From: Burkholderia cenocepacia
GTDB taxonomy: Bacteria > Pseudomonadota > Gammaproteobacteria > Burkholderiales > Burkholderiaceae
Direction of reading: 5' to 3'
Assembly (NCBI RefSeq): GCF_014211915.1
Contig: NZ_CP060040.1
Span: 434,001 to 498,000, forward strand
Length of the DNA: 64,000 bases
The notes under the pieces were generated by a model. It searched no databases. It was not told the DNA's origin and saw nothing but the letters and a program-made list of their open reading frames with translations. The translations under genes and the position numbers were made by a program. Of this stretch, positions 57,465-64,000 are shown in pieces. Position 1 is the stretch's first letter. The number at the start of each line of letters is the position of its first letter.

Positions 57465-57864
57465 ACGGTCGATCGTGCGGGGTCGACATTAACGAACCAG
57501 CCAGGCGAATACTGCAACGATTATAAAAAATACCAAAACAAACCGGCCCGCCGATAATGCGCAAACGTTTTGCCGGCATTCAATAAAACGGATTTGGCGG
57601 GGCATGAATAAAACAATGAATATCCGCTATTCCTGTGCTTCGTCGAACGCCGCATCCTTACCGGGTATGGTGGCCCAAAGTTAACGGCAAGCCGACAAAA
57701 AACTTTAGGCTTTTCCCCGCGCAATTATCCATTTCATTTTCCTCAATGACCGATTGATTTTCGGTCATCGGACAGTCATACACCATCCCCGATAATTCGG
57801 CGCTCACATTCTTTCAATAGACCAAAGGGCGATCGAACCCGGATCGCTGCGGGGAGCTGTACTC
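57465..57864. other. AT-rich intergenic region upstream of the signalling cassette
   Basis: 400 bp, clearly AT-richer than the genes around it. It contains the palindrome at 57746-57768 and several GATAA-like runs but no gene. It should hold the promoter of the five-gene cassette that starts at 57865. A GCCGATAA (57550-57557) resembles a flagellar sigma-28 -10 element but lacks the matching -35 box. Confidence 0.5.
57746..57768. promoter_or_regulatory. Inverted repeat upstream of the CheA-like gene
   Basis: ATGACCGA and TCGGTCAT are perfect 8-bp arms with a 7-bp AT-rich spacer, about 100 bp before the start of the cassette. It could be a regulator-binding site or a leader hairpin. Confidence 0.5.
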
Positions 57865-60252
57865 ATGACCATCCGTCATCGCATTACGCTGCTAGTCGTC
57901 CTGACGTTCTTCGCGCTGTCCGCGATCGGCATCTACGCCGTGTACCAGACGCGCAAGAGCGCATCCGAGGTGCGTCAGGTCACCCAGGGAATCGTGCCGA
58001 GCGCGCTCGCATCGGCGGATCTCGTCGCCGATGTGAAGAACATCCAGATCGCGACGATGACGCTCGTCTACGCGCCCGACGCGAACACCGCCGCCCAGGC
58101 GCGCGACGAGCTGAAGGCGAAGCAGGCCGCGCTGCGCGCCGCACTCGACGCGCAGGCGAAATCGGCGGTCGGCCAGGCGCAGGTCGGGCTCGTCGCGCAG
58201 GCGAAGGACAGCGCCGCGAACTATTTCGCGGCGATCGCCGACACCGTGAAGATGAAGACGGACGGCAAGGCCGAGATGGCGCAGGCCTACCTGTTCGCGA
58301 ACGTCGCGCAGTATCGCGACGAACTCGAAAGCATCGTCGACACGCTGCGCGTCGAGAAGAACCGCCAGAAGGACGACGCGATCGGCGCGCTGAACGGGAT
58401 GCTCGCGACCACGGCGACCGCGATCGCGGGCGTTGCCGGCACGGTGATCGTGCTGCTGACCGCGCTCGGCTTCGTGCTGTATCGCCAGATCACGCGCCCG
58501 CTGATCGGGATGCAGACGGCGATGAGCGAGATCGCGACGAGCCAGGATTTCACGCGCCGCGTGCCGGTGGGCCGGATGGACGAGATCGGTCATTCGATCG
58601 TCGCCTTCAACGGGATGATCGAGAAGATCCAGGAGAACGCCGCGCAACTGAAGCAGAAGACGGCCGACATCCAGGCGATGCTGCAGAACATGCAGCAGGG
58701 CATCCTGACCGTCGTCGAGGGCGGCGTCGTGCACGCCGAGTATTCGGCGTACCTCGAAACCATCTTCGAGACGAACGACATCGCCGGCCGCGACCTGATG
58801 GCGCTCGTGTTCGACGATTCGGCGATCGGCGCCGACGCGCGCTCGCAGGTCGACGCGGCCGTGCATGCGTGCCTCGGCGAGGACAGCATGAACTTCGGGT
58901 TCAACGAACACCTGCTCGTCAACGAAGTCGCGAAGCGGATGCCGGACGGCCGCGAGAAGTGGCTCGACCTGAGCTGGTCGGCGATCACGGACGAGACCGA
59001 CACGGTGGTGCGCCTGATGCTGTGCGTGCGCGACGTGACCGAGATCCGCGAGCTGACCGCGCAGGCCGGCGAACAGCAGCGCCGCCTCGAGATGATCGGC
59101 GAGATTCTGTCGATCAGCCAGGACAAGTTCCACGACTTCGTGCACAGCGCGAAGGGCTTCCTCAGCGAGAACGAGCGGATGATTCGCCAGCACGAGCGCG
59201 TCGATCATTCGATCGTCGCGGCGCTGTTCCGCAACATGCATACGATCAAGGGCAATGCGCGCACGTACAGCCTCCAGCATCTGACGAACATCGTCCACGA
59301 AGCGGAGCAGGCGTACGAGTCGCTGCGCCGCGCGGACAGTGGCCCCGAGTGGAACCGCGACGCGCTGATGGAGGATCTGGCGCGCGTACGCGAGGCCGTC
59401 GACCACTACGCGACGATCAACGCGGTCACGCTCGGCCGTAGCGGCGAGCCGGCGCAGAACGGCGCCGATTTCCTGATGGTCGAGCGCGCACACATCAGCG
59501 AGAGCCTGCGGGTGCTCGACGGCGCCGATCCGGCGAACGCGTCCGACTGGCACGCGGCGCGCGATGCGGTGCGCCGCATGTTGAGCCAGCTCGGCACGCA
59601 AGGGATCGGCGACGCGCTCGGCGGCGTGATCGAATCGCTGCCGTCGCTCGCGGCCGAGCTCGGCAAGCCGGCGCCCGTCGTGCATATCGACAGCCACGGC
59701 CAGCGCGTGCGCAGCGAGATCGTCGCGACGCTGAAGAACGTGTTCATGCACCTGCTGCGCAATGCGATCGACCACGGGATCGAGTCATCCGACGCGCGGC
59801 GCGCGGCCGGCAAGCCGGCATCCGGCACGATCGACATCGCGGTCGGCGTGGGCGGCGGCGAACTGTGGTTCGTGCTCGCCGACGACGGCCGCGGCCTCGC
59901 GCTCGACCGGATTCGCGGCATCGCGCGCGAGCGCGGCTGGATCGATGCCGGCAACGAGGCGGCGTTGTCCGACGAGGACGTCGCCGAGCTGATCTTCCGG
60001 CCGGGCTTCTCGACCGCGCAGACGGTGACCGAAGTATCGGGGCGCGGCGTCGGCATGGACGCGGTGCGCAACTTCCTGAAGCGCGACGGCGGCGATATCG
60101 CGCTGCGCTTCACCGACGATCGCGTCGGTGCGCCGTATCGCGCATTCGAGACGATCGTGTCGCTGCCGGCACGCTTCGCGGCGGACGGCGCCGCGCCCGG
60201 CACGGGGCACGCGCAGCGCGCACGCGTCGCGGATATCGACGCAGCGGAGTGA
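57865..60252 (+). CDS. Membrane CheA-like histidine kinase with sensor, HAMP, PAS, internal HPt and no CheW-like domain
   Basis: A 795-residue protein. A membrane helix (about 8-28), a periplasmic helical bundle (about 29-180), a second helix (about 185-208) and a HAMP domain (about 208-262) form a chemoreceptor-like front. A PAS-like domain follows (about 265-395). The HPt phosphoacceptor is His459 (NMHTIKGNARTYS). The kinase domain has the CheA-type N box with Asn633 (HLLRNAIDHGIE), DDGRG (673-677), the loop GFSTAQTVTEVSGRGVGMD (714 on). No dimerisation/CheW-like P5 domain and no receiver are visible after it. Classical CheA is soluble, with HPt first and receptors separate; here all are fused. 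It is first of five packed genes. Confidence 0.83.
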   Translation: MTIRHRITLLVVLTFFALSAIGIYAVYQTRKSASEVRQVTQGIVPSALASADLVADVKNIQIATMTLVYAPDANTAAQARDELKAKQAALRAALDAQAKSAVGQAQVGLVAQAKDSAANYFAAIADTVKMKTDGKAEMAQAYLFANVAQYRDELESIVDTLRVEKNRQKDDAIGALNGMLATTATAIAGVAGTVIVLLTALGFVLYRQITRPLIGMQTAMSEIATSQDFTRRVPVGRMDEIGHSIVAFNGMIEKIQENAAQLKQKTADIQAMLQNMQQGILTVVEGGVVHAEYSAYLETIFETNDIAGRDLMALVFDDSAIGADARSQVDAAVHACLGEDSMNFGFNEHLLVNEVAKRMPDGREKWLDLSWSAITDETDTVVRLMLCVRDVTEIRELTAQAGEQQRRLEMIGEILSISQDKFHDFVHSAKGFLSENERMIRQHERVDHSIVAALFRNMHTIKGNARTYSLQHLTNIVHEAEQAYESLRRADSGPEWNRDALMEDLARVREAVDHYATINAVTLGRSGEPAQNGADFLMVERAHISESLRVLDGADPANASDWHAARDAVRRMLSQLGTQGIGDALGGVIESLPSLAAELGKPAPVVHIDSHGQRVRSEIVATLKNVFMHLLRNAIDHGIESSDARRAAGKPASGTIDIAVGVGGGELWFVLADDGRGLALDRIRGIARERGWIDAGNEAALSDEDVAELIFRPGFSTAQTVTEVSGRGVGMDAVRNFLKRDGGDIALRFTDDRVGAPYRAFETIVSLPARFAADGAAPGTGHAQRARVADIDAAE

Positions 60253-60256
60253 CGGC

Positions 60257-61003
60257 GTGATCGTGCAGGCGTGGATGACTCAGATGGCCGCTGCGCTGGC
60301 GGGCGGCGTGGTCGTCGCGATGGCGGCGGCGATCGTGTTTCGTGCGATGCGCAAACGGCTCGTCGCGACGCTGGCGCGCGAGGCCGACGCGTTGCGCGAC
60401 GCGCTCGACGCAGCCGCCGCACGCGCAGATGAAGCGGCGTCCGCGCATGCGGAAGCGGCCGACGCATGGGCGCGACGCGAGGCGCAGCTCGGGGAGGCGC
60501 TGACGCGCGAGATCTCGGCGAACGGCGCGCAGCGCGACGCGTTGCAGGCGCTGTCGGCCGACCGTGCGGCGCTCGCGCAGCACGCGATGAAGATCGCCGA
60601 CGAAGCCGCGCGCCTGCGCGGGCTGGCCGGCACGTTCGAGCGCTGGCACGAGCAGATGATCTCGCTGACCACGCAGAACCAGGACATGCGCGCGAAGAAC
60701 CTGGAGCTGTCGGCGATCGTTGCGCACGTGTCGATCGTGTCGCTGAACGCGTCGATCGAGGCGGCGCGCGCGGGCGCGGCCGGGCGCGGTTTCTCGATCG
60801 TCGCGAGCGAGGTGCGCGGGCTGGCCGCGCGCTCGCAGCAACTGTCGAACAGCTATCGCGACAGCCTGAACCGCAACGATCTCGTGACGGCCGCGACGTT
60901 CCAGGACATCCAGGCCGGCGGCAAGATGATCACGGCCGCGCTCGCGACCGTCGAGACGCTGGCCGGGCAACTGCATGCGCGGATCGAAGGAGCGGCCGCG
61001 TGA
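60257..61003 (+). CDS. Membrane-anchored MCP hairpin-like protein without sensor domain
   Basis: A 248-residue protein with a single N-terminal helix (about 8-28), a long Ala-rich coiled coil, and a segment matching the chemoreceptor hairpin tip (LNASIEAARAGAAGRGFSIV, N164 on, then ASEVRGLAARSQQLS). It has no ligand-binding or HAMP domain and less than half of a normal MCP signalling domain. GTG at 60257 is preferred because of a GGAG seven bases upstream; ATG 60275 is possible. It lies 4 bp after the kinase gene. It may scaffold the kinase much as receptors do for CheA, but there is no CheW gene. Confidence 0.75.
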   Translation: MIVQAWMTQMAAALAGGVVVAMAAAIVFRAMRKRLVATLAREADALRDALDAAAARADEAASAHAEAADAWARREAQLGEALTREISANGAQRDALQALSADRAALAQHAMKIADEAARLRGLAGTFERWHEQMISLTTQNQDMRAKNLELSAIVAHVSIVSLNASIEAARAGAAGRGFSIVASEVRGLAARSQQLSNSYRDSLNRNDLVTAATFQDIQAGGKMITAALATVETLAGQLHARIEGAAA

Positions 61004-61581
61004 TCAGCGCGCAGGCGACGGCGGGTTTCGAGCGGATCTTCTTCGATGCCGCGCGCACGCGGCTCGCGGCCGGCGGCGCGTGCGACATCCGGCCGGCCGC
61101 CGGTCACGACCCCGACGCGCCCGATCGGGGGCACGCGAAGTCGCGATCGAAGCCGAAGGTGCCCGAGCATGTGGTCGTGCTGACGATCTCGGCGCTGCAT
61201 TTCCGCCTGCTGCTCGCGCTGCGCTTCAGCGACGACGACGCGACGCGCCGCCATTTCGCCGGTACGACGGCGGGCACGAACAGCCAGCGGCTGCTGACCG
61301 ACGCGTTCATGGAAGTCGCGAACCTGTGTTGCGGCGCGATCAACCAGGCGCTGACCGCGCCGTTTCCCGATCTCGGGATGTCGACGCCTTACCTGCTGAG
61401 CGGCGCGAGCATCGACTACATGCACGCGCTCGCACCCGACTACGTGGCCGCGTACGACGTGACGCTCGACGGCGACGTGCGGGTCGGCGCGACGCTGTGC
61501 GTGTGCGCGAACGCGCCGGTCGATTTCCACGTGCCGGAAACGGCCGCGGTGGACACCGGCGGCGAGCTCGAACTGTTCTGA
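61000..61581 (+). CDS. CheX-like phosphatase-domain protein
   Basis: A 193-residue protein whose start GTG (61000) overlaps the previous stop and follows AAGGAG by seven bases. It resembles CheX-type CheY-P phosphatases: the active-site pattern D/S-x3-E-x2-N is present as D101-AFM-E105-VA-N108, followed by a second half with YMHALAPDYVAAYDVTL. The C terminus is GELELF, identical to the end of the next protein. Expected role: removing phosphate from the CheY-like protein encoded two genes downstream. Confidence 0.68.
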   Translation: MISAQATAGFERIFFDAARTRLAAGGACDIRPAAGHDPDAPDRGHAKSRSKPKVPEHVVVLTISALHFRLLLALRFSDDDATRRHFAGTTAGTNSQRLLTDAFMEVANLCCGAINQALTAPFPDLGMSTPYLLSGASIDYMHALAPDYVAAYDVTLDGDVRVGATLCVCANAPVDFHVPETAAVDTGGELELF

Positions 61582-61606
61582 CCGACGACCCTCAGGAATC
61601 GATGAG

Positions 61607-62572
61607 ATGACCGAAGACCAACCCGTCAGCAAGGTGCTCGTGCTCGATGACAGCCGCGTGCACGCCGATGCGATCAAGCGTTTCTGCGACGCGCACAACC
61701 TGGTCGGCCTGACCGTGCGGCGCAGCCGGCTGCTGAAGGTGCTGCGCTCGAACATCGATCTCGGCGCGATCCTGCTGGCCGAGGATTACGGCGGCTCGCC
61801 GGCCGAGAGCGCGATCATCGCGACGCAGATCGACGCGCTGCGCCCGGAACTGCCGATCATCCTGCGCCGCGAATCGCTGGCGTCGCGCGACGGGCTGCCC
61901 GATGCGCTCGCGCGGGTCGCGTGCGCGGCCTACGTCGCCGACGACATGACGCCGCTCGAGCGCGCGATCGACGAATACCTGTTCGGCCGCGACTACCCGA
62001 ACGCGCTGGTGCGCGGCATCTCGGAGATCACCGAGGCGCGCATCGACAGCCTGTTCCCGGGCATGACGATCGAGCACGACACGCCGTGCATCGTGCGCGA
62101 CCAGATCATCTTCGGCGAGGTGTTCAGCCTGATCGCGCTCGAAAGCGCATGGTGCCGCGGCTACATGCTGCTGCAGACGAGCGAGCAGCCGCTGCTCGAC
62201 ATGCTCGGCGGCACGCGCGACGGCGACGGCGGCCGCGCGCCGGATTTCCGCGACGTGAACAGCGTGCTCGGCGAGCTCACCAACCTCGTGTGGGGCGCGT
62301 TCAAGAACCGCTATCTCGGCGACGCCGAGGCGCTGGCGCGCCATCCGGTGCAGGTGCCGCTCGTCGTCAATCACAAGCAGAAGTTCATCTCGTTCGGCGG
62401 CGACTGTCCGCAGCTCTGTTTCAAGTACCGGATGACCGATCCGGCATCGGGGCGTTCGGTCCGTCTCGACCAGCGTTTCGTGTTCAGCCTGAGCTGGTCG
62501 CCGGAGGATTTCCGCGAATCGGTGCAGGACGTCGGGCCGATGGTCGAGGCGGGCGAACTCGAACTGTTTTGA
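61607..62572 (+). CDS. Degenerate receiver fused to a CheX-like domain
   Basis: A 321-residue protein. Residues about 9-125 resemble a receiver (KVLVLDDSRVHADAI) but the phosphoacceptor position at the end of strand 3 reads LLAED with no Asp at the usual place, and the conserved Lys is not evident; it is likely a pseudo-receiver. The C-terminal part (about 130-321) is CheX-like with S219-VLG-E223-LT-N226 and ends in GELELF. It could sense a partner by its receiver-like domain and dephosphorylate CheY. Positioned 25 bp after the previous gene. Confidence 0.68.
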   Translation: MTEDQPVSKVLVLDDSRVHADAIKRFCDAHNLVGLTVRRSRLLKVLRSNIDLGAILLAEDYGGSPAESAIIATQIDALRPELPIILRRESLASRDGLPDALARVACAAYVADDMTPLERAIDEYLFGRDYPNALVRGISEITEARIDSLFPGMTIEHDTPCIVRDQIIFGEVFSLIALESAWCRGYMLLQTSEQPLLDMLGGTRDGDGGRAPDFRDVNSVLGELTNLVWGAFKNRYLGDAEALARHPVQVPLVVNHKQKFISFGGDCPQLCFKYRMTDPASGRSVRLDQRFVFSLSWSPEDFRESVQDVGPMVEAGELELF

Positions 62573-62608
62573 ATGTTGAAGTCAGCAACGACGAAAGGGG
62601 AATACGAC

Positions 62609-62974
62609 ATGGCAAAGATTCTGGTGGTCGACGATTCGGGCACGGTGCGCGACGAAGTGGCAGGCTTCCTGCGCAATCACGGGCTCGACGTCGCGACGGC
62701 TGTCGACGGCAAGGACGGGCTCGCGAAGCTCAAGGCGACGCCCGGCGTGCGTCTCGTGATCAGCGACGTGAACATGCCGAACATGGACGGCCTGACGATG
62801 GTCGAGAAGATTCGCGGCGAACTGGCGAACACGGCGGTCAACGTCGTGATGCTGACGACCGAAAGCAGCCCGGCGATGAAGGAGCGCGGCAAGGCCGCCG
62901 GCGTGAAGGGCTGGATCGTGAAGCCGTTCAAGGGCGATGCGGTGCTCGACGCGCTGAAGAAGCTCGCGGGCTGA
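62609..62974 (+). CDS. CheY-like single-domain response regulator
   Basis: A 121-residue receiver with Asp8/Asp9 (VVDDSG), the phosphoacceptor Asp53 (VISDVNMPNMDG), the switch Thr in VVMLTTES and the Lys in GWIVKPF. It lacks an output domain. The ATG at 62609 has AAGGGG nine bases upstream. As the only intact receiver of the cassette it is the probable phosphate acceptor from the HPt-kinase at 57865 and the target of the CheX-like proteins. Its downstream partner is not encoded here. Confidence 0.88.
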   Translation: MAKILVVDDSGTVRDEVAGFLRNHGLDVATAVDGKDGLAKLKATPGVRLVISDVNMPNMDGLTMVEKIRGELANTAVNVVMLTTESSPAMKERGKAAGVKGWIVKPFKGDAVLDALKKLAG

Positions 62975-63058
62975 CGCGCGCGGCCGGCGAGCCGCTTGCG
63001 TACGCAATTTACAGCGTGCCGGGATGTCCGTATCCTGCCGGATGCCGAGGGCGGCGTG

Positions 63059-63077
63059 GCGGCGCATCATGCGCCGC
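63059..63077. repeat. Perfect inverted repeat, possible terminator or operator
   Basis: GCGGCGCAT, one base, ATGCGCCGC: perfect 9-bp arms in the gap after the CheY-like gene and before the DUF3592-like gene. No T tract follows, so it may act as a weak terminator or as a binding site. Confidence 0.45.
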
Positions 63078-63117
63078 ATGCCCGGCATTGACGAACATCA
63101 GGAGCGGAACGAAGCAG

Positions 63118-63576
63118 ATGGCATCCGAAATCGGGCGACCCGCTGCGCAGCACATCGAGTGGCGGATCGCGAAGGGCATCGTTTTTACCATCGTGGGCAC
63201 GTGCATGCTGACCGGCACTGCGTTGTACGCGCAGTCGACACGCGAATTCCTGCGAACCTCGGTCGTCGTACCGGGGCGCGTGGTCAAGCTGAACGCAGGC
63301 CCGCATCATCCGGAGATCACGTTCACGACGCTCGCGGGCGAGCAGGTCGACTATGCGCAAGGCGGCGAAGTCAGCGTCGAGGACGGCGCGACGGTCGAAG
63401 TGCGCTACGCGCCGGACGCGCCGAGGACGACCGCGCGGATGAACACGTTCGGCGCGATCTGGGGCACCGTGCTGACCATCGGCGCGATGGGTATGGTTTT
63501 TTTCGCCGTCGGCGTCGGTCAGGTGTGGTCGGGCGTGCGTGCCTCGCGCAGCGGGAGAACCCCCTCGGTGCGCTGA
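63118..63576 (+). CDS. Small DUF3592-like membrane protein
   Basis: A 152-residue protein with two hydrophobic helices (about 20-38 and 112-135) flanking a small extracytoplasmic beta domain (VVVPGRVVKLNAGPHHPEI, VEVRYAPDAPRTTARMNTF), the DUF3592 arrangement. Function unknown. AGGAGCGG lies upstream of the ATG but at long spacing. It is separated from the signalling cassette by 143 bp and an inverted repeat, so it is probably a separate unit. Confidence 0.7.
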   Translation: MASEIGRPAAQHIEWRIAKGIVFTIVGTCMLTGTALYAQSTREFLRTSVVVPGRVVKLNAGPHHPEITFTTLAGEQVDYAQGGEVSVEDGATVEVRYAPDAPRTTARMNTFGAIWGTVLTIGAMGMVFFAVGVGQVWSGVRASRSGRTPSVR

Positions 63577-63597
63577 CGCGGAAGCCTGAAACCCGCG

Positions 63598-64000
63598 TTA
63601 TCGGGCGGCGGTCGTCGCGCTCGCCGCCGTCGCGAATTCGTCGACGACGGCTTCGATCACCGCCTGCACGCGTGCGGTCTTGTAGAGATCGGCATGGGCG
63701 ACGAGCCACACGTCGAAATGATTGCACCGCTGCGGCATGAGCCGCACCAGATCCGGCTCGGTGTCGGCGCGGAAGCACGGCAGCTCCGCAATGCCGAGCC
63801 CGGCCAGCGCGGCTTCCACCAGCATCATCGTCGACGAGGTCTGGAACATCACGCGGCCGCGTGAAGTCGGTTCACCGCACAGCGCGTCCCACATCGTCGG
63901 CACCACCGGTTGCTGATACATCACCAGATCGTGTCCGTCGAACGCGCTGCCCGCGACCGGTTCGCCCCGTTCGGCCAGATAGCGGCGCGATGCGTAGATG
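63598..64000 (-). CDS. LysR-family regulator, C-terminal fragment
   Basis: The last 133 codons or so of a LysR regulator; the start lies beyond the right edge. Visible are effector-domain segments: IYASRRYLAERGEPV, MMLVEAALAGLGIAELP and the late FDVWLVAHADLYKTARV, usual for the LysR group close to transporter or oxidoreductase genes. Its target cannot be judged because the divergent or adjacent gene is outside the window. Confidence 0.82.
   Translation of the reverse strand, partial: IYASRRYLAERGEPVAGSAFDGHDLVMYQQPVVPTMWDALCGEPTSRGRVMFQTSSTMMLVEAALAGLGIAELPCFRADTEPDLVRLMPQRCNHFDVWLVAHADLYKTARVQAVIEAVVDEFATAASATTAAR

Noticed and set aside
57550..57557. GCCGATAA, resembling a sigma-28 (flagellar) -10 box before the CheA-like gene
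   Set aside because: The required TAAAGTTT-like -35 box is not present at an 11-bp spacing. A second partial match near 57691 also has the wrong spacing.

Overview
The window looks like part of a secondary replicon of a Burkholderia species, most likely of the B. cepacia complex. This is inferred from the very high GC content and codon use, the density of LysR regulators and catabolic operons, and families common in that genus (DUF3005, DUF1090, DUF4397, NinX-like DUF2591). I see no rRNA, tRNA, CRISPR array, insertion sequence or replication origin. About 60 protein genes are supported; three carry a lesion, and one gene is cut by each window edge.

Layout. 1-8.8 kb: an edge fragment of a sulfonate-type binding protein, a DUF427 gene, a peptide-binding protein, then a leftward operon of binding protein, two permeases, an ATPase and two TauD-type dioxygenases (sulfonate or sulfate-ester sulfur scavenging). 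8.9-11.2 kb: a GtrB-like and a GT87-like glycosyltransferase pair. 11.5-19.4 kb: small conserved genes and a LysR / racemase-like protein / NCS1 permease cluster. 19.7-32.4 kb: a nicotinate (nic) degradation regulon of transporter NicT, MarR regulator NicR, NicA, NicB, NicC, NicD, NicE, NicF and NicX. Active-site residues of NicX, NicD, NicC and NicE align closely with the characterised Pseudomonas enzymes. Here nicB is split: one gene holds the molybdenum domain (with a one-base frameshift), and another holds three c-type haems behind a decayed molybdenum-domain remnant. A shared dyad AGnGTnnACnCT lies at four nic promoters and is proposed as the NicR operator.

33-41.8 kb: valine-catabolic mmsA/mmsB with an MHS-type transporter and LysR gene, a DUF3592 membrane protein, a haloacid dehalogenase, and a YcaC-like hydrolase divergent from its LysR gene. 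42-46.5 kb: a c-di-GMP locus, a GAF-PAS-GGDEF-EAL protein facing a CheB / REC-GGDEF (WspF/WspR-like) pair. 46.8-50.4 kb: two hypothetical genes and the DUF969-DUF979-DUF2891 operon, whose DUF2891 gene has a 5' frameshift. 50.6-55.8 kb: an asparagine-use locus (ReAV-type asparaginase, LysR, aspartase, permease). 55.9-57.5 kb: an esterase and a VapBC module whose toxin has a premature stop.

57.9-63.0 kb holds the most unusual unit: five tightly packed genes encoding a membrane CheA-like kinase with an internal HPt and no CheW-like domain, a membrane-anchored MCP-hairpin protein with no sensor domain, two CheX-type phosphatase-like proteins that both end in GELELF (one behind a degenerate receiver), and a CheY-like receiver. 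No CheW, CheR or ligand-binding MCP accompanies them. It looks like a self-contained signalling phosphorelay whose output is unknown. The window ends with a small DUF3592 protein and the C-terminal part of a LysR regulator.
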